In this document: in pieces, positions 53,700-63,091 of the stretch
How positions within the stretch are numbered: the stretch's first letter is position 1
How the letters are laid out: each line of letters starts with the position of its first letter
NCBI RefSeq assembly: GCF_012726175.1
Contig: NZ_JAASAD010000002.1
Span: 1 to 64,000 of the forward strand
Direction: 5' to 3'
Origin: Micromonospora sp. HNM0581
GTDB lineage: Bacteria; Actinomycetota; Actinomycetes; Mycobacteriales; Micromonosporaceae
Length of the DNA: 64,000 bases
Made by a program: the position numbers and the translations under genes
The notes under the pieces: model-generated
Seen by the model: only the letters and a program-made list of their open reading frames with translations
Told to the model about the DNA's origin: nothing
Database searches by the model: none

Positions 53700-56600
53700 T
53701 CAGAGCACCGGGTTGGCGTCGGCCAGTAGTCCGTCGATCTCGGCGACGACAGCGTCCGGGTGGTGGAACATCGGGTCGATGAGCGACCCGCCCCGACGGT
53801 CCAGCGCACCCCAGTTCCCGGCGCTGTTGGTGGCCAGGAAGGCGACCGGGTGGATCAGCAACGCCGGGTGCGCCGGTGCGACGACCACCTGCCCGCTACG
53901 GTCCACCACACCCTTGCGGCCGGCCAGATCCACCACGGCCAGTCCCTCTTCGGTGAAACCGTCGACCTGGTGGCCGTCGGACAGGGTGGTGTGGAAACCG
54001 TGGTAACGGGTCGGAACCACGATCCGACCGGTGCGGTCGACCGCACCCCAGCCCTCCCGACGTACCACCGCCACGCCTTTGTGGAAGGGCCGCACGTCGG
54101 CGAATCCCGGCGGCACGGCCACCGCACCGGTGGCGTCGACGGCGTGCCAGCCACTGTCGTCGCGTACCACCCAGGCGAGACCGTCGGAGAACGGTCGTGC
54201 CGCCAGGTAGGCCGGTTCGAGTACCGTCTCACCAGCCAGATTGATCAACGACCACCGGTCCGTCTGCGGCTCGCGTACCCAGGCCAGACCGTCCCGGAAC
54301 GGCTGTGCCTCCGCGTACCGGGCGGGCACCAGCATCTCGCCCTCGGCGTCGGCGTAGCCCCACAGGTCCTGGCCGCCGTCGCGGGCCGGCACCGGAGCCC
54401 GGTCCCGCTCCAACACCTCGTCCCAACTGCGCGGGTACGGCCCGAAGCCGCTCTGTTCGGCGCGGGCGGCGACCGCGTCGAGGCCGATGCGGACCCGGTC
54501 GAGCAGTTCGGCGTCCTGCTCGCCACGTAGGTCCAGAGCGCGCTCGAAATGGTGGCAGGCCTCGATGAGTCGACCCTGGTCGTAGCAGCAGCGAGCGGAG
54601 TGCTCGTGCAGGGCGGCACGGAGCCGGTCGGGTAGCTCGATCGAGTTGGCCTCCGCGAACAACCGGTCGGCCTCGGCGAACTCGCCGCGCCAGCGCAGTA
54701 GGTGGGCCAGCCGGGCCTGGGCGAGCGCGGTCCGGCGCAACTCGCCGGTCGCCTCGGCGTAGGTCAGCGCCATCCGGCCGTCGGCCAGCGCGTCGTCCAG
54801 GTCGTCGAGCACCCGGGAGGCCACCGCACGTAGGCTCAACAGCCGGGCGCGGGACCGGTTGTCCAGGGCCGAGGCGAGTTTGTCGGTGAGCCGCTCCCGG
54901 ATTTCCCGTAGTTCCTCCGGATCGTCCACGACCTCTCGCAGCGTCACTGGGTCGAGGCGCCAGCGGAAGTGGGCCAACACCTGTTCGGGGTCGGCCGGTG
55001 GTTCTGGTGCTGGCTCGCCGTCGTCTGTGTCCTCGGGCCCCTGCCCGTTGTCGGCCGGCACGTCGGAGTCCGTGGAGCCGGCGACCGAGGGGTCCGGTCC
55101 GATCCCCTCGTCCGCTGACTCTCCGTCGCCGAGCCCACCGGACACGGCGTGGTCTGGACGATCGTCGGTGTCGCCGGGTCCGGTGCCGTTGCCGACCAGA
55201 GCCCGGTCGTCGGAGGACGGCTCCGCCGGCGGCAGGTGGGCCGGTGGTGCCGACATCGGTACGGCGGAGGCCGGTGGTGCCGACATCGGTACGGCGGAGG
55301 TCGGGGGTGCCGACATCGGTACGGCGGAGGCCGGTGGGTCGAGGTCGGGTTCGTCGGTGGGGGTGTGGGCCGGCGGTACCAGATCCGACGGTGCCGACAT
55401 CGGGGGTGCCGACATCGGGGGTGCCGACGCCGGGGGCGTGGCCTTGGCGGGCGGGTCGGTGGCGGGCCCGAACCAGCCCTGCGGACCATCGGAGGCTGGT
55501 CGGGTCGGTGTGGGCGGCTCGGGTGCCGGCGGAACGTGACGGGCGGGCTGGTGGACCGCTGGTGGCGTCGGCACCTCGGAGCCGCCGCCGCTCCGGTCGG
55601 TACGGAGCACCGGTGGCCTGAACGCAGCCGGGTCGGCGACGGCCCTGGACAACTGCCCCGACGGCGCGGAGACGGGTCGCTGGTGGGGTGGTGCGGAGAC
55701 GGGGAGGTGACTGGGGGGCGCGGAGACCGGGTGGTGGCCGGGTGGTGCGGAGACGGGCGGGGCGACGGGCGGTCCAGCGGCCGGCGATGACACCGGTGCC
55801 GGTGGTGCCGAGGTGACGACCGGCTGATCGTGCAGTGGCGCCGGACGGACCTGGTGTTCGTGCAACGGCGCGGGACGTACCTCGTGCTGGTGCAGCGGCG
55901 CCGGTCGGACCGCGTCGCCGGCCGGTGCCCGGTCGGCGACGGCGGGTGCACCACCCGGCTGCGGATAGCCACCCTCCGGCTCAAGGCGCTGCGGGGCGGG
56001 GGAGACGGGGCGGGCCCGGCCGGCCGCGGGTGAGACGGGGTGATCCGGCACCACCGACAGATGACGGCGGCGCGGGTCCTGGTCGGGTGTTCCGGAGACG
56101 GGCCGGTCGGGGTCGGGCAGCACAGCGGCCGACCGGTCGACAAACCGATCGGGGCCGGAACCATCGGGAGCCCTGTGCTGCCGGCCAGTTCCCTGCTCCG
56201 GCGGGACTGGCCGCTGGTACTCGCGATGGTCTCGGCCGCTGCTGGGGCGCAGCGGTCCAGGCGCCGGCCAGGGCAGGTCGCCGTGGGACGCCGTGCCGGG
56301 CGGCTGCTGGTCCGGCGGGGGCTCCGGGCGGGCCTGCCGCCGCTTCCGGTCGGGGCGGATCCACCCGTCGGGCGCGGTACGGGTCGGTTCGTCGTCGACG
56401 TAGCCGTCCGGGTAAGGCGCGGCGTCCGGGTCCCCACCGCCGACGACGAAGTCGCTGTGGTGGCCGCTCACGACCAGCTCATCGGCGCCGGCGGGCTGCC
56501 CGGGGTGGTGACTCCATTGGTAGCGGGGACGAGGTGCGGCGTCCTCGGGTGTTCGGCGGTCGACACCGTCCCCCGAGTGCTGCGGGGGAGCGGGCCGCCG

Positions 56601-57359
56601 CATCTGCTCGTCCGCCTCCGGGACCCAGCCGGACACCGGACGGGCGGCTGGGGAAACCGGTACCCCGCGCCGGTGCTCGTCCCGACCGGTCGGCTCGTCG
56701 CGGCGGCGGGGCCGGTCCGCGTACGGCTCGGGTTCGCGCTGGCCCCGACGCTGCGGTCCCGGTCGCGGATACCGGTTGTCGCGGTGGTCCGGATCACGCC
56801 GTTCGGGCGGCTGCCGGCGGGTGTACCGCTCCGGGTCGGGTCGGGCGTACCGGTCGGGTTCGCGCTGGTCCCTGCGGTCCACGTGACGATCCGGGTCGCG
56901 TGGGTCCCGGCGTACAGGTACACCGTTCTGCGGGCCGAACTCCGACCAGACGACCCCGTCGCGCCCCCGGGCAGGACCACCGTACGGCGCACGCTGCCCC
57001 TCGGGACGTGTCCGCTCCATCCGGAGACCGGACGGCACCGACCGGTCGTACGGATGCGAGCCGTTCGGGCCCTCGGCGGGCCGACGGTCGGGGGTTTCGT
57101 GCCGGCCGGGTCGGCCGTCCGGTTCGTCGTTCCAGGATCGTCCGGTGTACGTGCCGTCGGGGCGGGTCGGCGCGAGCGGCGGCACCTCGGCGCGGCCGAC
57201 AGCGCTCGCACGACCCCGTGCCGGCGGTGGCTGGTGCTCGACGCCGATGTCACCCGGATATCGTTGGCCAGGGAACTGCGGCTGCCATTCACCCGTCGGC
57301 TCGACGACCCAGGACGGCTCGGCGGGATCGTGCCACCGGTCGGCGTAGCCGCGACTCAT
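53700..57359 (-). CDS. giant proline-rich protein with TPR-like and WG repeats
   Basis: A 1219-residue protein. Residues 1-770 are disordered: Arg/Asp/Pro-rich, then HEVRPAPLH and PVSAPP repeats and PMSAPP repeats. Residues about 800-970 are helical and TPR-like (QARLAHLLRWRGEFAEADRL, HFERALDLRGEQDAELL). Residues about 995-1219 form a WG-repeat domain (LWGYADAEGEMLVPARYAEA, GWGAVDRTGRIVVPTRYHG). WG repeats are beta-structured and of unknown binding partner. No signal peptide or membrane segment is evident. The start at 57359 is the longest supported; a later start is possible because the N-terminus is low-complexity. Confidence 0.7.
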   Translation of the reverse strand: MSRGYADRWHDPAEPSWVVEPTGEWQPQFPGQRYPGDIGVEHQPPPARGRASAVGRAEVPPLAPTRPDGTYTGRSWNDEPDGRPGRHETPDRRPAEGPNGSHPYDRSVPSGLRMERTRPEGQRAPYGGPARGRDGVVWSEFGPQNGVPVRRDPRDPDRHVDRRDQREPDRYARPDPERYTRRQPPERRDPDHRDNRYPRPGPQRRGQREPEPYADRPRRRDEPTGRDEHRRGVPVSPAARPVSGWVPEADEQMRRPAPPQHSGDGVDRRTPEDAAPRPRYQWSHHPGQPAGADELVVSGHHSDFVVGGGDPDAAPYPDGYVDDEPTRTAPDGWIRPDRKRRQARPEPPPDQQPPGTASHGDLPWPAPGPLRPSSGRDHREYQRPVPPEQGTGRQHRAPDGSGPDRFVDRSAAVLPDPDRPVSGTPDQDPRRRHLSVVPDHPVSPAAGRARPVSPAPQRLEPEGGYPQPGGAPAVADRAPAGDAVRPAPLHQHEVRPAPLHEHQVRPAPLHDQPVVTSAPPAPVSSPAAGPPVAPPVSAPPGHHPVSAPPSHLPVSAPPHQRPVSAPSGQLSRAVADPAAFRPPVLRTDRSGGGSEVPTPPAVHQPARHVPPAPEPPTPTRPASDGPQGWFGPATDPPAKATPPASAPPMSAPPMSAPSDLVPPAHTPTDEPDLDPPASAVPMSAPPTSAVPMSAPPASAVPMSAPPAHLPPAEPSSDDRALVGNGTGPGDTDDRPDHAVSGGLGDGESADEGIGPDPSVAGSTDSDVPADNGQGPEDTDDGEPAPEPPADPEQVLAHFRWRLDPVTLREVVDDPEELREIRERLTDKLASALDNRSRARLLSLRAVASRVLDDLDDALADGRMALTYAEATGELRRTALAQARLAHLLRWRGEFAEADRLFAEANSIELPDRLRAALHEHSARCCYDQGRLIEACHHFERALDLRGEQDAELLDRVRIGLDAVAARAEQSGFGPYPRSWDEVLERDRAPVPARDGGQDLWGYADAEGEMLVPARYAEAQPFRDGLAWVREPQTDRWSLINLAGETVLEPAYLAARPFSDGLAWVVRDDSGWHAVDATGAVAVPPGFADVRPFHKGVAVVRREGWGAVDRTGRIVVPTRYHGFHTTLSDGHQVDGFTEEGLAVVDLAGRKGVVDRSGQVVVAPAHPALLIHPVAFLATNSAGNWGALDRRGGSLIDPMFHHPDAVVAEIDGLLADANPVL
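55241..55330. repeat. three tandem 30-bp units within the WG-repeat protein gene
   Basis: A 30-base unit repeats almost exactly at 55241-55270, 55271-55300 and 55301-55330, encoding SAVPMSAPP-type decapeptides. Shorter 15-base units follow at about 55395-55437. These are in-frame and could change copy number. Confidence 0.75.
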
Positions 57360-57780
57360 CCGTCGGACCTGTCGCTACGGCCGCCACGCCGCCGGGCGGC
57401 GACGTGGACTGCTCGCGGCACGGCGACGAGCCCGCGACGTACAGACGGTCCGCTGCGCCCCGTGTCGTACGCCAGGGCTGAAGCCCGCCCGCTCACGGTC
57501 GCGCCCCGGTGGTCGGCTCGCGTCCGCTCGCTCACGGCGATGTCACCTCGTCGGAAATGGTCGCGCTGGGCACCCCGGAAGCCGGCGAAGCTGCTTGTCC
57601 GGGCACCGGATGGCTGCGCATGGAGGGTAGCGGCGCGGGCTTGGTCACCGCCACTGCGGCACCCTCATCAACCCAAACGTTACCCTATTGATCCGGACAT
57701 TTGTGTCTATGCCGGTATCGGTCTTCTAGGCACGCCAGACACACGGTCCGCCGCCCTGCCCGGAGTGTGTCCGGTAGCGG
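57360..57780. other. upstream region of the WG-repeat protein gene
   Basis: These 421 bases hold no supported gene. An A/T-richer patch (about 57668-57720, with CAAACGTTACCCTATTGATC) stands out from the GC-rich surroundings and is the best candidate for the promoter of the WG-repeat gene, giving a leader of 300 bases or more, or an undetected short transcript. Confidence 0.4.
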
Positions 57781-58386
57781 TCAGACCTGGTCGCCGATGG
57801 CGACCCGTGGCTCCGGCGTACGCAACTTGCGGAAGGTGATCGCGCGCATGATCGCGTAGAGGTACAGCGACCCCATCCGCTGGGTCGACTTCGGGAACCG
57901 CTCGCGGACCAGCTTCTTGATCCTGCGTGAGATGAGCACCGAGTCGACCACCACGCCCAGCGCCAGCGCGCCCCAGAGCAGGTTGGAAACCAATCGGATC
58001 ACCGGCGGCATCGCCTGGTTCGAGCCGATCAGCACCACCAGGGCACCACCGAAGAACCAGGTGCCGACAGTACGCCGGGAGTCGACCACGTTGCGGGCCA
58101 ACAGCCGCTCCGGACCCCGGTCGCGCGGACCACCCTCACGCCGGAACTCCGCTGCCGCCTCGGCGCGACGCTCCCGGCGCAGCGCCTTCGCCTCATCCTT
58201 GCTCAGCGGCTTCGTCGACCCGGCGGGGCGCCGACCGGTGACGGGACGCTTCGGCGTCTCCCGCCCCTTCGCCGGGGTGTAGGCACGGGACCGCGCGGTG
58301 TCAGCCGTCTCCTCCTGCGCCGGGTTCAGCGGCTCGGTGGCGGGATCGGCGAGGTCGGCGGACTTGCGGCGAAACAGCGACGGCAC
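57781..58386 (-). CDS. DUF3043 membrane protein
   Basis: A 201-residue protein with a long charged N-terminus (SKDEAKALRRERRAEAAAEF) and two membrane helices (about residues 110-128 and 135-153), then ISRRIKKLVRERFPKSTQRM. This matches DUF3043, of unknown function, conserved in actinobacteria (Rv2206 type). GTG at 58386 is six bases after TACCCT with no ribosome site (leaderless). Confidence 0.85.
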   Translation of the reverse strand: MPSLFRRKSADLADPATEPLNPAQEETADTARSRAYTPAKGRETPKRPVTGRRPAGSTKPLSKDEAKALRRERRAEAAAEFRREGGPRDRGPERLLARNVVDSRRTVGTWFFGGALVVLIGSNQAMPPVIRLVSNLLWGALALGVVVDSVLISRRIKKLVRERFPKSTQRMGSLYLYAIMRAITFRKLRTPEPRVAIGDQV

Positions 58387-58481
58387 GCGGCAAGGGTAGC
58401 CAACGTCGCGCGCCCGGTGCACATCGCGGTGCGGTGGGCGCGCGACAGAGGCGACAGCACCGGCGTCAGCGGCCCGGTCGA

Positions 58482-59837
58482 CTACGGTCGTTCCACGTGC
58501 GCGCCCAGATCGGCGAGCTTGGCCTCGAAGTCCTCGTAACCCCGGTTGATCAGGTCGACGCCGTAGACCCGGGAGGTGCCTTCGGCGGCCAGCGCGGCGA
58601 TCAGGTGGCTGAAGCCCGCCCGCAGATCGGGAATGACCAGGTCGGCGGCGTGTAGCTTGCTCGGACCGGCGATCACTGCGGAATGCTTGAAGTTGCGCCG
58701 ACCGAAGCGGCACGGGGTGCCGCCCAGGCAGTCCCGGTAGACCTGGATGTTCGCGCCCATCGAGTTCAGTGCCTCGGTGTAGCCGAGGCGCTGCTCGTAG
58801 ACCGTCTCGTGGACGATGGACAGCCCGCGGGCCTGGGTCAGGGCCACCACCAGGGGTTGCTGCCAGTCGGTCATGAAGCCCGGATGCACGTCGGTCTCCA
58901 GCGCGGTGGCCTGCAGTTCACCGCCCGGGTGCCAGAAGCGGATGCCGCCCTCCTGCCCCGGCCGGCCCAACCGAGGAGGCCGGGTGTCGGTCACCTCGTA
59001 CTCGCCGCCGACCGAGCGGAAAACGTTGAGGAAGGTCATCATGTCGGCCTGCTCGGCGCCGAGCACCTCGACGTGGCCACGGGTGGCCAGCGCCGCCGCG
59101 GCCCAGCTCGCCGCCTCGATCCGGTCCGGGATCGGCCGGTGGGTGTAACCGTGCAACCTCGGTACGCCCTGAATCTCGATCACCCGGTCGGTGTGCACCT
59201 TGATGATCGCGCCCATCTTCTGCAGGACACAGATCAGGTCGACGATCTCCGGCTCCACGGCCGCGTTGCGCAGTTCGGTGACGCCCTCGGCCATCACCGC
59301 GGTCAGCAGCACCTGCTCGGTAGCGCCCACACTCGGGTAGGGCAGCGCGAACTTCGTACCGTGCAGTCCGTTCGGCGCGGACAGGTGCAGCCCCTCGGGA
59401 GTCTTGTCGACGGTCGCACCGAACTCCCGCAGCGCCTGCAGGTGGAAGTCGATCGGTCGCGGGCCGATGTGGCAGCCGCCAAGATCCGGAATGAAGGCGT
59501 GCCCGAGGCGGTGCAGCAGAGGTCCGCAGAACAGGATCGGGATCCGGCTGGAACCGGCGTGCACGTTGATCTGATCGGTACTGGCGCTCTCCACGTTCGC
59601 CGGGTCGAAGACCAGCTCGCCGTCCTCGTCGCCGTCGGTGACCTTCACACCGTGCAGGCCGAGCAGACCCCGAACGACCTCGACGTCGCGGATCTTCGGC
59701 ACGTCGAACAGCCGGCTCGGGCCGTCGCCGAGCAGTGCGGCGACCATCGCCTTCGAAACCAGGTTCTTCGCGCCGCGCACGCGGATCCGCCCTTGCAGCG
59801 GAGTGCCTCCGTGTACGACCAGGACGTCGTCGGTCAA
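58482..59837 (-). CDS. murA: UDP-N-acetylglucosamine 1-carboxyvinyltransferase
   Basis: MurA (451 residues) adds enolpyruvate to UDP-GlcNAc, the first committed step of peptidoglycan synthesis. Recognised parts: VRGAKNLVSKAMVAALL, the active-site loop DLGGCHIGPRPIDFHL with the fosfomycin-target Cys, and YVEVLGAEQAD-like segments in the second domain. A TTG at 59837 is chosen because GGAGG lies five bases before it and the upstream frame is arginine-rich. Actinobacteria often have a second MurA; whether this is the main one is unknown. Confidence 0.9.
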   Translation of the reverse strand: MTDDVLVVHGGTPLQGRIRVRGAKNLVSKAMVAALLGDGPSRLFDVPKIRDVEVVRGLLGLHGVKVTDGDEDGELVFDPANVESASTDQINVHAGSSRIPILFCGPLLHRLGHAFIPDLGGCHIGPRPIDFHLQALREFGATVDKTPEGLHLSAPNGLHGTKFALPYPSVGATEQVLLTAVMAEGVTELRNAAVEPEIVDLICVLQKMGAIIKVHTDRVIEIQGVPRLHGYTHRPIPDRIEAASWAAAALATRGHVEVLGAEQADMMTFLNVFRSVGGEYEVTDTRPPRLGRPGQEGGIRFWHPGGELQATALETDVHPGFMTDWQQPLVVALTQARGLSIVHETVYEQRLGYTEALNSMGANIQVYRDCLGGTPCRFGRRNFKHSAVIAGPSKLHAADLVIPDLRAGFSHLIAALAAEGTSRVYGVDLINRGYEDFEAKLADLGAHVERP

Positions 59838-60063
59838 CGCAACCTCCAGCGCGTGCGTGCTGCCGTTCCGATGGATGGGACACCACCGGTTCGCTACCCG
59901 GGCCGCGGTCGCGCGCAAACGCCCGCACCCGCGTGTGTCGTCGCCCGGCAGCATAGCCCTCTGTGATGAGAATGGATCCGGTCACGTCGTCCCGAGGGCA
60001 TATATCGGTGATCCGGCACTTTTGCGTGCGTCGTGTGTCACTGAGCGTGAAGACCGATCGAGG

Positions 60064-61239
60064 TCAGGCTCCGGGTAGCGCGAGCATCTGGTCGAGCGCT
60101 ACCCGGGCGTGGTGCGCGGTGTCGGCGTCGACCGTGATCCGGTTGACCACCCGAGAGGCGACCAGTTCCTCCAGCGCCCAGACCAGGTGCGGCAGATCGA
60201 TCCGGTTCATCGTCGAGCAGTAGCAGACCGCCCGATCCAAAAACACGATCCGCTTGTCGGGGTGGGCCAACGCGAGCCGGCGGACCAGGTTCAGCTCGGT
60301 GCCGACGGCCCACGCGGAACCGGCCGGAGCGGCCTCGATGGTCCTGATGATGTACTCCGTCGACCCGACCAGGTCGGCGGCCCGTACCACCTCGTGCCGG
60401 CACTCCGGGTGCACCAGCACGTTCACTCCCGGCACCCGCTCGCGGACATCGGTGACGCTGTCGAGGGTGAACCGACCGTGCACCGAGCAGTGCCCGCGCC
60501 AAAGGATCATCTTCGCCTCGCGCAGCTGCTCTGCGGTGAGGCCGCCGTGGGGCTTGTGCGGGTCGTACAGGACGCAGTCGTCGAGGGAGAAGCCCATCTC
60601 CAACACCGCGGTGTTACGGCCCAGGTGCTGATCGGGCAGGAAGAGCACCTTCTCGCCCTGCTGGTACGCCCACTCCAGGGCCCGTCTCGCGTTCGACGAG
60701 GTGCAGACCACACCGCCGTTGCGCCCGACGAAGCCTTTGATGTCGGCCGAGGAGTTCATGTAGGTGACCGGGACGGTGCGCTCCGCCAGACCCGACCCGG
60801 TGAGCACGTCCCAGGCGTTCTCGACCTGGGGCAACGCGGCCATGTCGGCCATCGAGCAGCCGGCGGCCAGGTCGGGGAGCACGACCTGCTGGGCGTCGGA
60901 GGTGAGGATGTCCGCGCTCTCGGCCATGAAGTGCACGCCGCAGAAGACGATGAATTCGGCCTGCGGCCGGGCTGCGGCCTCCCGCGCCAGCTTGAACGAG
61001 TCACCGGTCACGTCGGCGAACTGGATCACCTCGTCGCGTTGGTAGTGGTGCCCCAGCACGAAAACCCGGTCGCCGAGAGCGGCCTTGGCCGCCGTCGCGC
61101 GGGCCACCAGGTCAGGGTCGCTCGGCGCCGGCAGATCGCCCGGGCACTCCACACCACGTTCGGTGGCGGGGTCGCTGCCGCGGCCGAGAAGCAGCAGCGC
61201 AGTGGCGGTGTTGGAGGGCTCAACCCAGGTCGACGTCAC
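60064..61239 (-). CDS. nadA: quinolinate synthase
   Basis: NadA (391 residues) condenses iminoaspartate with dihydroxyacetone phosphate to quinolinate in NAD synthesis. Its [4Fe-4S] ligands are in FCGVHFMAES, VVCTSSNARRAL and HPECRHEV; VFVLGHHYQRDEVIQF is the substrate-binding start. GTG at 61239 has GGGAG upstream; the long open frame extending to 62685 is not coding, since it runs antisense through the glycerate kinase gene. nadB and nadC are not here. Confidence 0.94.
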   Translation of the reverse strand: MTSTWVEPSNTATALLLLGRGSDPATERGVECPGDLPAPSDPDLVARATAAKAALGDRVFVLGHHYQRDEVIQFADVTGDSFKLAREAAARPQAEFIVFCGVHFMAESADILTSDAQQVVLPDLAAGCSMADMAALPQVENAWDVLTGSGLAERTVPVTYMNSSADIKGFVGRNGGVVCTSSNARRALEWAYQQGEKVLFLPDQHLGRNTAVLEMGFSLDDCVLYDPHKPHGGLTAEQLREAKMILWRGHCSVHGRFTLDSVTDVRERVPGVNVLVHPECRHEVVRAADLVGSTEYIIRTIEAAPAGSAWAVGTELNLVRRLALAHPDKRIVFLDRAVCYCSTMNRIDLPHLVWALEELVASRVVNRITVDADTAHHARVALDQMLALPGA

Positions 61240-61306
61240 GACACCATGCTCCCACAGCAAGACCGCCATGCCGCCCGTGCCGGTGTGGGCTGCCACACTG
61301 CCAGTC

Positions 61307-62446
61307 ATGCGCGTACTGCTCTGCCCGGACAAGTTCGCCGGTACGCTGCCGGCCTCGCAGGTGGCCGCGGCGGTGGCCGAGGGTTGGCGAGAGGTGGCAC
61401 CCGACGACGACCTGCTGGTCAGGCCGCTGGCCGACGGGGGGCCGGGCTTCCTCGACGTGCTCGCCGAGGCGCTGCCCGGCCAGCGGGTACCGGTGCCGAC
61501 GACCGATCCGTTGGGCCGCCCCGTCGTCGGTGAGATGCTGCTCACCGACGATGGCGCGGTCGCCTGGCTGGAGAGCGCACAGGCATGTGGGCTCGACCTG
61601 CTCGCCACCACCGAGCGTGACCCCCGGGCGGCAACGTCGTACGGTCTGGGTCTGCTGATCGGTGCCGCCGTCGAGGCCGGCGCTGGCACGGTGGTGGTCG
61701 GGCTCGGCGGCTCGGCGACGAACGACGGTGGCGCGGGCATGCTCGCCGCCCTGGGTGCGGTGGTGCTGGACGGCACCGGCGCGGCCCTGCCGTACGGCGG
61801 TGCGGCGCTGGCCGCGGCGGCGAAACTCGACGGAACGCCCCGGTTGCGCGACGCCCGGCTGATCGCCGCCACCGACGTCGACAACCCCCTGCTCGGACTG
61901 CACGGCGCGAGTAACGTCTTCGGCCCGCAGAAGGGTGCCGATCGGACCGACGTCCTGCTGCTCGACGCCGCCCTCGGGCGCTGGGCCGAGGTGCTGGAGC
62001 GTGACCTGCCCGGTTGTCCCAGCGGGCTGGGAACGCTGCCCGGTGGTGGCGCCGCCGGTGGGGTAGGTGCCGCGCTGCTCGCCCTGGGCGGGCGGTGTGA
62101 ATCCGGCATCGGGCTGGTCAGCCGGGCCGTCGGACTGGACACCGTGCTCGACGAGGTCGATCTGGTGGTCACCGGGGAAGGCCGGTTCGACCACCAGTCG
62201 CTGCGCGGAAAGGTGGTCGCCGGAGTGGCCGGGGCCGCACGTGACCGGGGCGTACCATGCGTGGTGCTCGCCGGGCAGGTAAGCGCCGGTCGGCGGGAAG
62301 CGGCGTCGGTCGGGGTGACCGACTCGTACAGCCTGGTGGAGCACTTCGGTGGTGAGGAGCACGGCGGGTTGGCCGCCGCGTTGGATCGGCCGGCCCAGGG
62401 GCTGCGTGAGCTGGGCGCGCGGCTTGCCCGGCAGTGGAGCCGCTGA
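61307..62446 (+). CDS. glycerate kinase
   Basis: A 379-residue glycerate kinase of the GarK/GlxK fold: MRVLLCPDKFAGTLPASQVA, PLADGGPGFLDVL, VGLGGSATNDGGAGML and LVVTGEGRFDHQSLRGKVV are all present. It phosphorylates D-glycerate to a phosphoglycerate for glycolysis. ATG at 61307 has CACACT seven bases upstream rather than a ribosome site. The homologue Rv2205c lies beside erpA-like Rv2204c in M. tuberculosis, as here. Confidence 0.92.
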   Translation: MRVLLCPDKFAGTLPASQVAAAVAEGWREVAPDDDLLVRPLADGGPGFLDVLAEALPGQRVPVPTTDPLGRPVVGEMLLTDDGAVAWLESAQACGLDLLATTERDPRAATSYGLGLLIGAAVEAGAGTVVVGLGGSATNDGGAGMLAALGAVVLDGTGAALPYGGAALAAAAKLDGTPRLRDARLIAATDVDNPLLGLHGASNVFGPQKGADRTDVLLLDAALGRWAEVLERDLPGCPSGLGTLPGGGAAGGVGAALLALGGRCESGIGLVSRAVGLDTVLDEVDLVVTGEGRFDHQSLRGKVVAGVAGAARDRGVPCVVLAGQVSAGRREAASVGVTDSYSLVEHFGGEEHGGLAAALDRPAQGLRELGARLARQWSR

Positions 62447-62599
62447 CCAGGGTGCCCATCGAGTGCCTGGTCACGCCGCCCGGGTGGCGAAGCCACCGGC
62501 GGCCTACAATCGAGAACTGGACCACTGTGGGAATCGCTGACCGGCGGCTGACGTTGGCCAGGTGAGGACCACACCGACGCGCCGCAGGGAGAATTCCAC

Positions 62600-62968
62600 G
62601 TGACCACGCCAGCGCAGACCGAGTCGACCGAGGCCAAGGCCCCCACGTCCGTCGTCCTCACCGACGTCGCGGCGCAGAAGGTCAAGGCCCTGATCGAGCA
62701 GGAGGGCCGCGACGACCTGCGGCTCCGGGTCGCCGTGCAGCCGGGCGGCTGCTCCGGCCTGCGGTACCAGCTCTTCTTCGACGAGCGTTCGCTCGACGGT
62801 GACGTCGTGACGGACTACGACGGCGTCGAGGTCGTCGTCGACCGGATGAGCGCGCCCTACCTGGCCGGCGCCACCATCGACTTCGCCGACCGGATCGACG
62901 CTCAGGGCTTCACCATCGACAACCCCAACGCGGGCAACTCCTGCGCCTGCGGAGACTCCTTCAGCTGA
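62600..62968 (+). CDS. erpA: iron-sulfur cluster insertion protein ErpA
   Basis: A 122-residue A-type carrier that hands Fe-S clusters to target enzymes (for example LipA and NadA nearby). The three cluster cysteines are in PGGCSGLRYQLFF and NSCACGDSF. GTG at 62600 follows AGGGAGA by seven bases. The 20-residue N-terminal tail is acidic and disordered. Confidence 0.93.
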   Translation: MTTPAQTESTEAKAPTSVVLTDVAAQKVKALIEQEGRDDLRLRVAVQPGGCSGLRYQLFFDERSLDGDVVTDYDGVEVVVDRMSAPYLAGATIDFADRIDAQGFTIDNPNAGNSCACGDSFS

Positions 62969-62981
62969 GTCCGGTTCGTCG

Positions 62982-63022
62982 GCGCACGGCGGCACGGCCC
63001 CTGCGGCCGTGCCGCCGTGCGC
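62982..63022 (+). terminator. strong terminator of erpA
   Basis: Arms 62982-62999 and 63005-63022 form a perfect 18-bp GC stem with a five-base loop, starting 14 bases after the erpA stop. No T-run. Confidence 0.8.
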
Positions 63023-63091
63023 GTTCGCGTGTCCCGGCCGCCGCCCAAGAGGTCGAGACGAGTGGTCGCCCATCGGTGGTGGTGCCGGTAG

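Noticed and set aside
55241..55437. Tandem 30-bp units considered as a CRISPR array
   Set aside because: The units are contiguous without spacers and encode in-frame PMSAPP-type peptides.
55835..57481. Very long plus-strand frames opposite the WG-repeat protein
   Set aside because: Products are Arg/Gly/Ala low-complexity typical of antisense frames in GC-rich DNA; the minus strand has WG and TPR-like domains.
61240..62685. Long minus-strand open frame continuous with nadA
   Set aside because: It runs antisense through the glycerate kinase gene and has no domain; nadA begins at 61239.
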